DNA of 64,000 nucleotides from Saccharomonospora amisosensis. GTDB taxonomy: Bacteria; Actinomycetota; Actinomycetes; Mycobacteriales; Pseudonocardiaceae. Under the pieces are notes generated by a model. It was given only the letters and a program-made list of their open reading frames with translations, searched no databases and was not told where the DNA came from. The DNA lies in the NCBI RefSeq assembly GCF_011761185.1, contig NZ_JAAOYM010000003.1, positions 124,001-188,000 of the forward strand. The letters are read 5' to 3'. Positions 1 through 8,412 of this stretch are shown here, piece by piece (positions within the stretch are counted from its first letter, which is position 1; each line of letters begins with the position of its first letter). The position numbers and the translations under genes are program-made.

Positions 1-1025
1 GATATCACCGAGGGGTCGAAGGGGTCGCCGTAGGTCACGGCCGCCGCGACACCTTGAGCGGCGGCGATGAACTCCTCGTAGACGTCGCGGTGCACCAGCG
101 CGCGGGTGTTGGCCACGCAGGCCTGCCCGGAGAGCCCCATGGTCACGGCTCCCACCGTGGTCGCCGCCGCGACGCCGACGTCGGGCGCGTCGCCGAACAC
201 CACCGCCGGGCTCTTGCCACCGAGTTCCAGCGAGACCCGCTTCAGTGTCGCGGCGGAGGCCTCGACGATCCGCTTGCCGACCTCCCTGCTGCCGGTGAAG
301 CTGATCTTGTCGATGTCCGGGTGGGTGATCAGCCGTTCCCCTGTGGGATCGCCGGGGCCGGTGACGACGTTGAGGGTGCCCTTGGGCAGCCCCGCCTCGA
401 TCAGCAACTCGACCATCCGAAGCACCGAGAACGTGGCGTACTCGCTCGGCTTGAGCACCACGGTGCAGCCCGCGGCCAGCGCGGGAGCGACCTTCTGCGC
501 GAAAAGCAGAAACGGTACGTTCCACGGCAGGATGGCGGCGACGACTCCGATCGGTTCCCGAAACGACATCGCCAGGTGATCGCCGCCCTGGTAGGGCGGC
601 AGCGTCTGCCCGCCGATCTTGTCGATCCAACCCGCATGGTGGTCGAAAGCATCGGCGGCCGCGGCCACCGAGACCGCGTAGATGCTGCCGAACGACACCG
701 GCACGGAGTTGTCCAGCGCCTGCAACGCACGCAGTTGGTCCGCGTTCTCGCGAAGCAGGTCGGCGAACCGGTGCAGCACGGCGATCCTCGTCTGCGCGTT
801 CGCCCGGGACCATTCGCCCGATTCGAACGCTCGCCGTGCGGCGGCTACGGCCGCATCGACGTCGGAGGGTGAGGCCACCGCGACCTCACCGATCTCCTCG
901 CCGGTCGCCGGGTGGTGGTGGGTCCACGTCGCGCCGCCCTCGGCAGCCACCCACTCGCCGTCGATGTGGAGCTTGCCGGATCTCAGCCCCGCCGCTTGAC
1001 GGTGGGGCAGCATCGTCAGGGTCAT
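1..1025 (-). CDS. NAD(P)-dependent aldehyde dehydrogenase (3' end beyond window)
   Basis: Oxidises an aldehyde to the acid with NAD(P)+; the substrate cannot be read from sequence. About 341 residues are visible from the ATG at 1025. Family motifs are in order: the PWNVPF cofactor-binding segment, KPSEYA, FTGSREVG, the glutamate motif LELGGKSP and the nucleophile motif SGQACVANTR with Cys303. The C-terminal oligomerisation part lies off the left edge. The 470 bp upstream hold three KstR-like boxes, so control by a sterol or lipid catabolism repressor is possible. Family assignment is secure; physiological role is inference. Confidence 0.93.
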   Translation of the reverse strand, partial: MTLTMLPHRQAAGLRSGKLHIDGEWVAAEGGATWTHHHPATGEEIGEVAVASPSDVDAAVAAARRAFESGEWSRANAQTRIAVLHRFADLLRENADQLRALQALDNSVPVSFGSIYAVSVAAAADAFDHHAGWIDKIGGQTLPPYQGGDHLAMSFREPIGVVAAILPWNVPFLLFAQKVAPALAAGCTVVLKPSEYATFSVLRMVELLIEAGLPKGTLNVVTGPGDPTGERLITHPDIDKISFTGSREVGKRIVEASAATLKRVSLELGGKSPAVVFGDAPDVGVAAATTVGAVTMGLSGQACVANTRALVHRDVYEEFIAAAQGVAAAVTYGDPFDPSVI

Positions 1026-1087
1026 GACCTCGCCTCCAACGGCTCACCGGCGCCGGACACCGTCGGCCCGCCAACTCCGGCCAAGAG

Positions 1088-1101
1088 TAGAACTTATTCT
1101 C
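1088..1101. promoter_or_regulatory. Degenerate KstR-like box
   Basis: TAGAACTTATTCTC keeps the left half (TAGAAC) of the TnnAACnnGTTnnA pattern and departs from the right half at two positions. It lies 63 bp upstream of the aldehyde dehydrogenase start, where a repressor would meet a promoter. Confidence 0.25.
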
Positions 1102-1175
1102 TCTACGATCAACACCGATACCTCTGAGTATCCGCTGCTCGCTGCCGCGACAACACCACCTACCGCCAAATAAAC

Positions 1176-1189
1176 AAGTACATGTTCTA
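1176..1189. promoter_or_regulatory. Degenerate KstR-like box
   Basis: AAGTACATGTTCTA keeps the right half (GTTCTA) of TnnAACnnGTTnnA with two mismatches on the left. With its flanks it also forms an AAGTA-N7-TACTT inverted repeat around the palindrome ACATGT. Confidence 0.25.
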
Positions 1190-1258
1190 CTTTTGTTCGC
1201 AGTGTCGTCGCCGTCTCGAACCACGGCTGGCCTGGCGATTCGCCATCGCGACCATAGT

Positions 1259-1272
1259 TAGAACCAGTTCTA
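1259..1272. promoter_or_regulatory. KstR-like operator, full match to TnnAACnnGTTnnA
   Basis: TAGAACCAGTTCTA is an inverted repeat (TAGAAC/GTTCTA around CA) and fits every fixed position of the motif described for KstR, the TetR-family repressor of sterol catabolism in mycolic-acid actinobacteria. It lies 234 bp upstream of the aldehyde dehydrogenase start. Occupancy by KstR is inference. Confidence 0.5.
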
Positions 1273-1495
1273 CACCGGCACACCGGACACCGTCTCGCCT
1301 CATACCAACGGCCGGCGAAGCGAACGGATGCGCCTCGACAAGGTGGCGGCCTACCGGCCGGCGGCGGCTACCAGCGCAACCGGTGCAACGCACACGGAAG
1401 CGGTCAACAAGACCGGCAGCGCCACGTACGGGCCGTGGGGCAGCCCGCGTGGCGAATCAAGAACACGTTCATCCGCCCCCGGAGCGCGGCGGTCG

Positions 1496-2353
1496 TCAGC
1501 TGCGGGTACCGATGCCGAGCCTGGCCGCGTGCCGCTCCAGAAACGCCTCCACCTCGGGCTTCGGCCGGTCCGGCAAACCCCAGATCGCGTCGGTGACACC
1601 GGCCCGCTCCCACGCGGCGAGCAGCTCCGGAGTCGGCTTCGTGGTGGCGAGAACCTCGATCCGCGGCTGCCCCGCCCTGCCTGCCTTCTCCCATGCCTGG
1701 CGCAGCGCGTCCGCCTTGCCGGTGATGTCCGACTCGATCGGCGTGGTCATCCAGCCGTCGGCGTTCGCCGCGATCCAGGCGAACGTCTTGGGGCCCGCTC
1801 CCGCACCGATCACCACCGGGATGTGCCGCTGCACCGGTTTGGGGTAGGCCCACGAGGCGGCGAAGCTGACGAACCGACCCTCGTAGGCGGCCTCCTCCTG
1901 GGTCCACAGTGCCCGCATCGCCTCGATGTACTCGCGCAGCACGGTGCGCCGCTTCGCGGGAGGCACGCCGTGGTCGGTCAGCTCGTCGGTGTTCCACCCG
2001 AACCCCGCGCCAAGCGTCACCCTGCCGCCGGAAAGCAGGTCAAGCGTGGCGATGGTCTTGGCCAGCGTGATCGGGTCGGACTCCACGGGCAGCGCCACCG
2101 CCGTGGCGAGCCGGATGCGGGAGGTCACCGTGGCCGCGGTCGCAAGGCTGACCCACGGATCGAGCGTGCGCAGGTAGCGGTCGTCGGGCAGGCTCTCGTC
2201 ACCGGTGCCGGGGTGGGCGGCCTGCCGCTTGACCGGGATGTGGCTGTGTTCGGGAACGTAGAAGGTGTCGAACCCGGCCCGCTCCGCGGCAGCCGCCGCG
2301 TCGGCGGGCGTGATGCCGCGACCGCTTGTGAACAGCACGATGCCGTGACGCAT
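1496..2353 (-). CDS. LLM-class F420-dependent oxidoreductase
   Basis: Member of the luciferase-like monooxygenase superfamily, whose actinobacterial branch uses coenzyme F420 rather than FMN for hydride transfer. The 285-residue protein is one TIM-barrel domain with typical blocks: GFDTFYVPEHSHIP near residue 30, a TSRIRLATAV strand, KTIATLDLLSGGR and the GAGFGWN motif before mid-length. The ATG at 2353 is preferred over an in-frame TTG two codons earlier because AAAGGA lies 6 nt before it. The next upstream gene encodes a second F420-type protein 33 bp away, suggesting co-expression. Substrate unknown. Confidence 0.9.
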   Translation of the reverse strand: MRHGIVLFTSGRGITPADAAAAAERAGFDTFYVPEHSHIPVKRQAAHPGTGDESLPDDRYLRTLDPWVSLATAATVTSRIRLATAVALPVESDPITLAKTIATLDLLSGGRVTLGAGFGWNTDELTDHGVPPAKRRTVLREYIEAMRALWTQEEAAYEGRFVSFAASWAYPKPVQRHIPVVIGAGAGPKTFAWIAANADGWMTTPIESDITGKADALRQAWEKAGRAGQPRIEVLATTKPTPELLAAWERAGVTDAIWGLPDRPKPEVEAFLERHAARLGIGTRS

Positions 2354-2386
2354 GGCCAATCCTTTCTCGCCCGCGAGGCGGCCTCG

Positions 2387-2872
2387 CTATCCGCGAGGCT
2401 CGAGAATGACGACGGGGATCTCGCGGTCGGTCCATGCCTGGTAAGTGTCGAAGTCGGCATAGAGCTCGACCAGTTTCGGCCAGAGCGCCGCACGTTCCTG
2501 CTGCTGCGCCACGCGCGCGCGGACCGGCAGCACCTGCTTGCCGATCTGGACGGTGGTATCCGGATTGTGACGGAGGTTGAAGTACCACTGTGGATGGTTG
2601 GCAAGCCCACCCTGCGAGGCGACCACGACGATGTTGTCGCCGTCTGGCAGGTAGAGCAGCGGAGCGATGAAACTCTTGCCGCTCCTTCTGCCACGGTGGT
2701 GCAGCAGCAGCGTGCGCACCGGCTTGCGCAACGCGGACCCGATCCGCCAGTTGATGCCGACCGCGCCTGAAGTTTTGCGGTAGATCCAGGCGTGTGCCCG
2801 CGAGACGTACTTGATGATCTGGCCGACCACCGGAGAGTCCAGTTGCGACGGTCGCTTGTTCGCCTTGCTCAC
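2387..2872 (-). CDS. Nitroreductase-family deazaflavin (F420)-dependent oxidoreductase, Ddn-like
   Basis: This 161-residue protein resembles the Ddn/FGD split-barrel family, F420H2-dependent reductases that include the mycobacterial nitroimidazole activator. Family features are the LLLHHRGRRSGKSFIAPLLY strand pair, the VVVASQGGLANHPQWYFNLR block and NPDTTVQIG. Its start overlaps the stop of the upstream gene by 4 bp (ATGA), and the LLM oxidoreductase follows 33 bp downstream, so all three are probably one transcript. The natural substrate is unknown; quinones are a candidate from work on relatives. Confidence 0.88.
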   Translation of the reverse strand: MSKANKRPSQLDSPVVGQIIKYVSRAHAWIYRKTSGAVGINWRIGSALRKPVRTLLLHHRGRRSGKSFIAPLLYLPDGDNIVVVASQGGLANHPQWYFNLRHNPDTTVQIGKQVLPVRARVAQQQERAALWPKLVELYADFDTYQAWTDREIPVVILEPRG

Positions 2873-4122
2873 GGGCGCTGCCCTCCTGTTCGCGTCGTCG
2901 AGGTGACGGGCGTGATCGGAAGTGAACGGCGGGGCTGGAAGACGAAGGCGGCACCCGTGCTGACCCTGGTCACCGCGACCTCGTCGAACTCCTTCGCAGG
3001 CTCGTCCCGGCGGAACACCCGGGCGGACCAGTCAGTTGCGTCCCCTTCCACCCGCACGTCGAGGTGTGGGTCTACCGCACGCACGATGGCCTGCAAGGCG
3101 GCGACGTCGCCGGGGCCGCACAGAGTGATCCACGAGCCGTCGGCGTGTGCGGGCGAGTGGCGCACCCGGACGGCGTCGCCACTGAGCTCCGCATCGACGT
3201 ACGCGGCCGGGTTGAGCAGCGGGTGGAGCTCAAGGGTGCGCAGGGCGCCCTCGATGCCGCAGGGCAGGCCGAGCCCGGCGTGAATCCGCTCCGCCGCGAT
3301 ACCGGCGATGCCGACCAGCTGTTTGGTGCACAGCTTCCTCGACTGTTCGGCGTCGACGCGGTCGCGCACCGCGTCGCGAAAGCCGAGGTGGAGCAGGTGC
3401 ATCTGCACGCACACCTCGTCGGCCATGCGTGCGAGTGCCGACCTGGAGAAGGTGCCGAAGTCCAGGTCGGCCAGCAGCGGCCCGGAGTAGTCGGCCATCC
3501 CGTCGTCGCCGCGGTCGATCGGTTCCAGGTCCAGCGTCGCGGCTTTCGACCGGCGCAACCGCGTGCAGCCCGTCGACTCGGAGACCGGGGGATGGGAGTC
3601 GTCGATCACGACGGTCCACGCGCAGTGCGGCTGCCGGTCCGGCGGAGTGCGCGGCGGGCGGTGGATCGGCCGTACCTGCGCCCTCGGGTTGGTCGCCACG
3701 GCGGTGGCATCGAAGGTGGGGTCTTCGATGTCGTGGCACATCGCGCGCACATAGGCCTCGCCAAGCGGTTCCACATCCATCAGCGCACCGCAGTGGTCGA
3801 GGTGGAACTCACCGTGCCTGCGGTCGTGGACGGTGTAGCGGAAGTCCATGAACTGCGGCGGCGCACCGATGTCGAGCTGCAACCCTTTGAAGATCGTGAT
3901 GACGTCGTCGCCCTCGTAACCGAGCGCCCGCTGCATCCTGCGGGTGTAGATGGGACTGGCCGCCATCCACTCCTCGATGGCGATCGCGGCCATCTCGTCG
4001 CGACCGAAGGCCGAGATACACCAGGCCATGGCCGAACGGTCGATGAGCTGGCCTGCCAGCAACAACTCCGGAAGCAGCTTGGCCAGCCGTGCCCGCTCCA
4101 GCGTCCGGTACCTGCTTGCCAT
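2869..4122 (-). CDS. Conserved actinobacterial protein of unknown function
   Basis: I do not recognise this 417-residue protein confidently. It has no signal peptide or clear membrane segment. The N-terminal half has conserved-looking blocks (MASRYRTLERARLAKLLPE, LDHCGALMDVEPLGE, AMCHDIEDPTFDA) with clustered His, Cys and Asp that could bind metal; the other half begins at GMADYSGPLLADLDF. A distant relation to the L-2-amino-thiazoline-4-carboxylic acid hydrolase-like family is a guess. The ATG at 4122 is chosen over an in-frame TTG 54 nt upstream. It heads the operon with the two F420-type genes and is divergent from the TetR gene, which may control it. Confidence 0.7.
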   Translation of the reverse strand: MASRYRTLERARLAKLLPELLLAGQLIDRSAMAWCISAFGRDEMAAIAIEEWMAASPIYTRRMQRALGYEGDDVITIFKGLQLDIGAPPQFMDFRYTVHDRRHGEFHLDHCGALMDVEPLGEAYVRAMCHDIEDPTFDATAVATNPRAQVRPIHRPPRTPPDRQPHCAWTVVIDDSHPPVSESTGCTRLRRSKAATLDLEPIDRGDDGMADYSGPLLADLDFGTFSRSALARMADEVCVQMHLLHLGFRDAVRDRVDAEQSRKLCTKQLVGIAGIAAERIHAGLGLPCGIEGALRTLELHPLLNPAAYVDAELSGDAVRVRHSPAHADGSWITLCGPGDVAALQAIVRAVDPHLDVRVEGDATDWSARVFRRDEPAKEFDEVAVTRVSTGAAFVFQPRRSLPITPVTSTTRTGGQRP

Positions 4123-4226
4123 TCCGAGCCACCGCCTGATTCGCCGCGCGAGCCAACAGGGACAGACAGTAGCCAAGCGAGTAATCTCTCAGCAAGGCCT
4201 CTATGAGAATTGGAGTCGGCGGAGGC

Positions 4227-4838
4227 ATGACGCACAGCGCGAAAGGCACTCGCCTCAACCGCAAGGGAATTCAGACCAGACAGGCACTGCTCGACGCGGC
4301 AGTGCGCAGGCTGGCGGCGGGGGGACCGGAGGCGGCCAGCGCCAACCGGATCGCCAGGGACGCCGGTGTCACGTGGGGAACCGTTCAGCACCAGTTCGGC
4401 GATGTCGACGGGTTGTGGGCCGCCGTGCTGCACCACATCTGTGACACGGCAGGCCCTATCGTCGCCGTGCCCAGCACGGTGTCATCGGTGCAGCAGCGCG
4501 TCGGCGGCATCGTGGAACGACTGTGGCGAGCGCTGGACTCGCCCGGCGCACTGGCCATTCAGAATCTGCGGCAGGCACTACCCCGACATCGCGAGCAACT
4601 CGAAGCCGACTACCCGCTCACCGCGGCAGCGATCTGGGCATGGGACGCCAGCTGGACCGAAGCCTATGAGAAGGCGTTCCAGGGCCTGGAGGTTGACCGT
4701 GACAGGCTGCGCCGCGTCCGCGCGCTGCTGCCCGGCGCGATGCGCGGACTACACAGCGAGGCCAGGCTGAGCACCTACATCGACCTGGAAGAGGCCAAAC
4801 AGGGCCTTGTGGAAGCCCTCACCGCGTACCTGAGCTGA
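4227..4838 (+). CDS. TetR/AcrR-family transcriptional regulator
   Basis: The 203-residue protein has an N-terminal TetR DNA-binding domain: a basic lead-in, QTRQALLDAAVRRLAAGG, then the helix-turn-helix SANRIARDAGVTWGTVQHQFG at about residues 36-57. The ligand-binding part is all helical and unassigned. The ATG at 4227 is preferred over an in-frame ATG 24 nt upstream because GGAG sequences precede it. It is transcribed away from the 4122-1496 operon, the usual arrangement for a local repressor. The ligand is unknown; F420-dependent redox of a lipid-like compound is a possible theme. Confidence 0.88.
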   Translation: MTHSAKGTRLNRKGIQTRQALLDAAVRRLAAGGPEAASANRIARDAGVTWGTVQHQFGDVDGLWAAVLHHICDTAGPIVAVPSTVSSVQQRVGGIVERLWRALDSPGALAIQNLRQALPRHREQLEADYPLTAAAIWAWDASWTEAYEKAFQGLEVDRDRLRRVRALLPGAMRGLHSEARLSTYIDLEEAKQGLVEALTAYLS

Positions 4839-4856
4839 GCGCCTGCCGGAGAACGG

Positions 4857-4887
4857 GTCACTGCCCGAACATGTCACTGCCCGAACA
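4857..4887. repeat. 16-bp-period tandem duplication across the purL stop
   Basis: GTCACTGCCCGAACA occurs twice (4857-4871 and 4873-4887) with one base between. The right copy encodes the last residues and stop of PurL; the left copy repeats the same codons and stop just outside the gene. Confidence 0.8.
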
Positions 4888-7222
4888 ACCCGGGCAACGT
4901 GCCCTCCCACGCCGTTCGAAGCTCGTCGAGCGGCAGCGTCGCCACGTCCTGGATCTCCAGCGCACCCGACTCGGGGTCGACCACGCCCGTCTTGCGCCAC
5001 GGCAGTCCCCGTGCGGTACACATTTCCGTGAACCGCAGCTCCTCCGTTCGCGGCACGGCCACCAGCACCCGGCCCGCCGACTCGGAGAAAAGCTGAACGA
5101 ACGGGTCAGCATCCGGGTCGAGCACGACGCGGGCGCCACACTGGCCGATGAGGGCCATCTCCACAACGGCCTGCGCGAACCCGCCGTCTGCGAGGTCGTG
5201 CGCCGCCGAGATCATCCCGTCGCGCGAGCCCGCCACCAGCACCTCGGCCAGCAGGCGCTCGCGTTCCAGGTCCACGACGGGCGGGAGCCCACCGAGGTGA
5301 CCGTGGATGACGTGCGCCCATGCCGAGCCGCCGAACTCGTCGCGGGTCTCGCCAAGCAGCAGCAGGCTCTCGCCCGCCTCCGCGCCGATGCCGGTGGGGA
5401 TGCGGCGCCGCACGTCGTCCAGCACGCCGAGCACGCCCACCACCGGGGTCGGCTGGATGGCCTGCTCGCCGGTCTGGTTGTAGAAGCTGACGTTACCGCC
5501 GGTGACCGGCACCTCGAGCGTGGCGCAGCCGTCAGCGAGGCCGTGCACGGCGCGCTCGAACTGCCACATCACATCCGGGTCCTCAGGGGAGCCGAAGTTG
5601 AGGCAGTTGGTGACCGCGATCGGCATCGCACCACTGGTGGCGACGTTGCGGTAGGCCTCCGCCAGCGCCAGCTGCGTGCCCGCATACGGGTCGAGGTAGA
5701 CGAAGCGGCTGTTGCAGTCGGTCGCGATCGCCACGCCGCGCCCCGTTGACTCGTCGATGCGGACCACACCGGAGTCGGACGGCTGCGCGAGCACCGTGTT
5801 GCCGCGCACGTAGCGGTCGTACTGCTGGGTGACCCATTCCTTGGAGGCCAGGTTCGGCGAGGAGATCAACCGCAGCAGCGTGTCCCTCAGCTCCTCCGGG
5901 GTGGAAGGGCGGGGCAGCGAGTCGGGGGTGTCGGCCTGCAACGCGTCCTGGTAGCCGGGGCGCGCGTACGGCCGGTCGTAGACGGGCCCCTCGAGGGCGA
6001 CCGTCCTCGGCGGCACGTCAACGACCCGCTCGCCGTGCCAGTCGATGACGAGGTGATCGCCATCGGTGACCTCGCCGATCTCGGTGGCGAGCACGTCCCA
6101 CTTGCGGCACACCGCCATGAACTCGGCCACGTCCTCCGGCCGCACCACAGCGCACATGCGTTCCTGTGATTCGCTCGCGAGCACCTCGGCGGGGGTCATG
6201 CCCAGCGCCCGCAACGGAACCCGGTCAAGGTCGACGTGCATGCCGCCGTCACCGGCGGCCGCCAGTTCGGAGGTGGCGCACGCCAGCCCCGCACCACCGA
6301 GGTCCTGGATACCGAGCACCAGTTCGCGGTTGTACAGCTCAAGGCAACACTCGATGAGCACCTTCTCGGTGAACGGGTCGCCGACCTGCACGCTCGGCAA
6401 CTTCTTGCGGCCGCCCTCTGCCTCGTCCCCGGAGAAGGTTTCACTCGCCAGCACCGAAACGCCGCCGATACCGTCCAGCCCGGTCCGCGCACCGAACAGG
6501 ATGATCTTGTTGCCCTTACCGGAGGCGTGCGCCAGGTGCAGGTCATCGGCCTTCATCGCGCCCACGCACATGGCGTTGACCAGCGGGTTTCCCGCGTAGC
6601 TCTCGTCGAAGACCACCTCACCACCGATGTTGGGCAGGCCAAGGCAGTTGCCGTACCCGGCGATACCCGCCACCACGCCCGGCAGCACCCTGCGGGTGTC
6701 GGGTGCGTCGGCGGGGCCGAACCGCAGCGGGTCGGCCACGGCGAGCGGACGCGCGCCCATCGCGAGGATGTCGCGAACGATGCCGCCGACGCCGGTCGCG
6801 GCGCCCTGGTACGGCTCGACGTAGGAGGGGTGGTTGTGGCTCTCGACCTTGAAGGTCACGGCCCAGCCGTCCCCGATGCCCACCACACCGGCGTTCTCGC
6901 CGATCCCGGCGAGCATCTTGGCCTTCATACCCGGCGTCGTGGTCTGTCCGAAGTAGGCGAGGTGCTTCTTGGACGACTTGTAGGAGCAGTGTTCGCTCCA
7001 CATCACCGCGTACATGGCCAGCTCGGCCTCGGTGGGCCTGCGGCCGAGGATGTCCCTGATGCGGGCGTACTCGTCCTCGGCGAGGCCCAACTCTGCGAAG
7101 GGTTGGTCGAGGTTGGCGGTCCGCTCCGCGTTCGCTGTGGTGTCGACCGGGTGGATGTCGGCGGGGGGTTCGGCGTGAGGTGCTGCCACGGAATCCAGGT
7201 TAGCCGGGCCGGACTCGATCAC
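4874..7222 (-). CDS. purL: Phosphoribosylformylglycinamidine synthase subunit II
   Basis: ATP-dependent synthetase subunit of step four of de novo purine synthesis, converting FGAR to FGAM with ammonia from PurQ. The 782 residues match the small-PurL type. Diagnostic blocks are [14 protein letters not shown] near residue 75, the ATP-site segment [17 protein letters not shown] and the PNIGGEV loop, with an AIR-synthase-type second half. An approximately 40-residue Ala/Pro-rich N-terminal extension precedes the conserved region, so a later start cannot be excluded. purQ and purS lie upstream on the same strand, separated by the ArsR/SRPBCC pair. Confidence 0.97.
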   Translation of the reverse strand: MIESGPANLDSVAAPHAEPPADIHPVDTTANAERTANLDQPFAELGLAEDEYARIRDILGRRPTEAELAMYAVMWSEHCSYKSSKKHLAYFGQTTTPGMKAKMLAGIGENAGVVGIGDGWAVTFKVESHNHPSYVEPYQGAATGVGGIVRDILAMGARPLAVADPLRFGPADAPDTRRVLPGVVAGIAGYGNCLGLPNIGGEVVFDESYAGNPLVNAMCVGAMKADDLHLAHASGKGNKIILFGARTGLDGIGGVSVLASETFSGDEAEGGRKKLPSVQVGDPFTEKVLIECCLELYNRELVLGIQDLGGAGLACATSELAAAGDGGMHVDLDRVPLRALGMTPAEVLASESQERMCAVVRPEDVAEFMAVCRKWDVLATEIGEVTDGDHLVIDWHGERVVDVPPRTVALEGPVYDRPYARPGYQDALQADTPDSLPRPSTPEELRDTLLRLISSPNLASKEWVTQQYDRYVRGNTVLAQPSDSGVVRIDESTGRGVAIATDCNSRFVYLDPYAGTQLALAEAYRNVATSGAMPIAVTNCLNFGSPEDPDVMWQFERAVHGLADGCATLEVPVTGGNVSFYNQTGEQAIQPTPVVGVLGVLDDVRRRIPTGIGAEAGESLLLLGETRDEFGGSAWAHVIHGHLGGLPPVVDLERERLLAEVLVAGSRDGMISAAHDLADGGFAQAVVEMALIGQCGARVVLDPDADPFVQLFSESAGRVLVAVPRTEELRFTEMCTARGLPWRKTGVVDPESGALEIQDVATLPLDELRTAWEGTLPGLFGQ

Positions 7223-7352
7223 CCCCGGCGCAGGTGGGTTGTGGCGGGCTCTCGTGGCCGCTTATGCGGGTTTTCGCCTCCGATGAGCGCGCTCGTGGTG
7301 TCCATTCTCACGGCCGGGTCGCTTCCCACACCTGCTCGCACGGCCAATCGGA

Positions 7353-7379
7353 CCGCGCCCCGCAGCGTCCGGGGCGCGG
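7353..7379 (-). terminator. GC-rich hairpin after the SRPBCC gene
   Basis: CCGCGCCCC and GGGGCGCGG form a perfect 9-bp stem around a 9-nt loop, 8 bp beyond the stop of the leftward SRPBCC gene. There is no T-run, as is common for actinobacterial terminators. Confidence 0.5.
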
Positions 7380-7387
7380 CCGTCGGC

Positions 7388-7876
7388 TCAGGACTCTTCG
7401 GCGAGTAGCTCGTCGAGCTTGTCGTAGCCCTCGTTCACCCCGGTGTCCATGCCGCTGGCCAGTATGCCGTCACGGGTCTGGAAATCCTCGACGACGCTCA
7501 ACACCCTGAGCCGCGTCCTGCCGCCTTCCAGCTTCTCGAAGGTCAGCGTCTCCAGAGCGACCCCATCCGGGACGCCTTCGTAGGTGAAGGTCCACACGAT
7601 GCGCTCGTGCGGGCGGACCTCGTGAAAGCTGCCGTAGAACGTGGCGATCTCCTCGCCGTCGCGATCGTTGGCGAACGCCCACTCGCCGCCCGTACGGGCA
7701 TCCCATCTGGTGATCCTGGTGGTCACCGAACGTGGCCCGACCCATCGCGCGTAGAGGTCCGGGTCTACGTGGGCCCGAAATACCTGCTCGGCAGGCGCAT
7801 CGAACTCCCGGACGATCTCGATGGTCGGGACGTTGCTGTCCGCCAGGATCTGGGTCTGGTGCTTGGTCGTTGTCAT
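7388..7876 (-). CDS. SRPBCC (AHSA1-like, START superfamily) protein
   Basis: A 162-residue ligand-cavity protein of the activator-of-Hsp90-ATPase-1-like family. It shows the hallmark start EIVREFDAPAEQVFRAHVDPDLYARWVGP, then GGEWAFANDRDGEEIATFYGSFHEVRPHERIVWTF-type strands and a C-terminal helix ending GMDTGVNEGYDKLDELL. Its start overlaps the stop of the ArsR gene by 4 bp, the widespread ArsR-SRPBCC two-gene operon. Such proteins bind hydrophobic small molecules or act in detoxification; the specific ligand is unknown. Confidence 0.92.
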   Translation of the reverse strand: MTTTKHQTQILADSNVPTIEIVREFDAPAEQVFRAHVDPDLYARWVGPRSVTTRITRWDARTGGEWAFANDRDGEEIATFYGSFHEVRPHERIVWTFTYEGVPDGVALETLTFEKLEGGRTRLRVLSVVEDFQTRDGILASGMDTGVNEGYDKLDELLAEES

Positions 7877-8238
7877 GATGCGTCCTCCAGGTCGGTTCGT
7901 GGGCTGTCGTCGTCAGCCATCCGGTCCAGCAGGGCGTCGAGGCGCCGGTAGCGCTGCTCGGCCTCTTGGCGATAGCGCTCGATCCACTTGGTCATCAGGT
8001 CGAACACCTCCGCGTCCAGGTGCACGGGCCGACGCTGCGCGTCCTTGCTCCGCCTCACCAGTCCCGCCTCCTCGAGCACCTTCACGTGCTTGGAGATCGC
8101 CTGGAGGCTCATGTTGTGCGGCTGCGCCAACTCGCCAACGGTCGCGTCCGCGCCGGCAAGCCTGGCCACCAGCGCACGCCGCGTCGGGTCGGCCAGTGCC
8201 GCGAATACCCGATTCAACTGCTCCGTGCTCTCGTCCAC
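7873..8238 (-). CDS. ArsR-family winged-helix repressor
   Basis: The 121-residue protein has a typical ArsR domain: LNRVFAALADPTRRALVARLAG, then VGELAQPHNMSLQAISKHVKVLEEAGLV as the helix-turn-helix and wing. It lacks the ELCVCDL metal-binding cysteine motif, so it is of the non-metal subfamily that partners SRPBCC proteins. The 8250-8313 region upstream carries two copies of a CAAC-N6-GTTG dyad, so autoregulation of the ArsR-SRPBCC operon is likely. Confidence 0.93.
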   Translation of the reverse strand: MDESTEQLNRVFAALADPTRRALVARLAGADATVGELAQPHNMSLQAISKHVKVLEEAGLVRRSKDAQRRPVHLDAEVFDLMTKWIERYRQEAEQRYRRLDALLDRMADDDSPRTDLEDAS

Positions 8239-8248
8239 CCTTACGTCC

Positions 8249-8274
8249 TCAACTAATCGGTTGAATAAGTCGAG
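8249..8274. promoter_or_regulatory. ArsR operator, proximal copy
   Basis: Contains CAACTAATCGGTTG at 8250-8263, beginning 12 bp before the arsR-type start codon, so bound repressor would cover the ribosome-binding region. The 26-bp block is repeated 50 bp further upstream with 21 of 26 positions identical. Confidence 0.65.
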
Positions 8275-8298
8275 CGTAGAGTATCACCGCACGCGTAG

Positions 8299-8324
8299 TC
8301 AACCGATCGGTTGAGGAATTCGAG
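8299..8324. promoter_or_regulatory. ArsR operator, distal copy
   Basis: Contains the perfect 14-bp palindrome CAACCGATCGGTTG at 8300-8313 and ends in AATTCGAG, matching the AAGTCGAG of the proximal copy. The two centres are 50 bp apart, close to five helical turns, which would put both repressor dimers on one DNA face. Confidence 0.65.
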
Positions 8325-8412
8325 AATCGCGTAACCAGGCACCTGGCGGCGATCGAACCGGCAGGTGTATGCCGTCAGCGGCGGGAGGCTTCGGCAGTCC
8401 CTGTGTGCTGCG

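Larger units (their letters stand above)
1026..1495. other. Intergenic region upstream of the aldehyde dehydrogenase
   Basis: No convincing gene is visible. Open frames here have no ribosome-binding site and no family resemblance, and the base composition is clearly less GC-biased than flanking genes. The stretch holds three copies of a GTTCTA/TAGAAC-type element, listed separately, and would be the promoter region of the leftward aldehyde dehydrogenase gene. Confidence 0.6.

Noticed and set aside
1328-2770. Long rightward frame over the LLM and Ddn-like genes
   Set aside because: Antisense to two strongly supported genes.
4187-4208. TCTCA-N12-TGAGA inverted repeat before the TetR gene
   Set aside because: Arms are only 5 bp, so a chance match is likely, though the position is plausible for an operator.
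8339-8380. GGTTCGATC on the leftward strand, like a tRNA T-loop
   Set aside because: Flanking bases cannot pair into a T-stem, and no acceptor, D- or anticodon arm is present.
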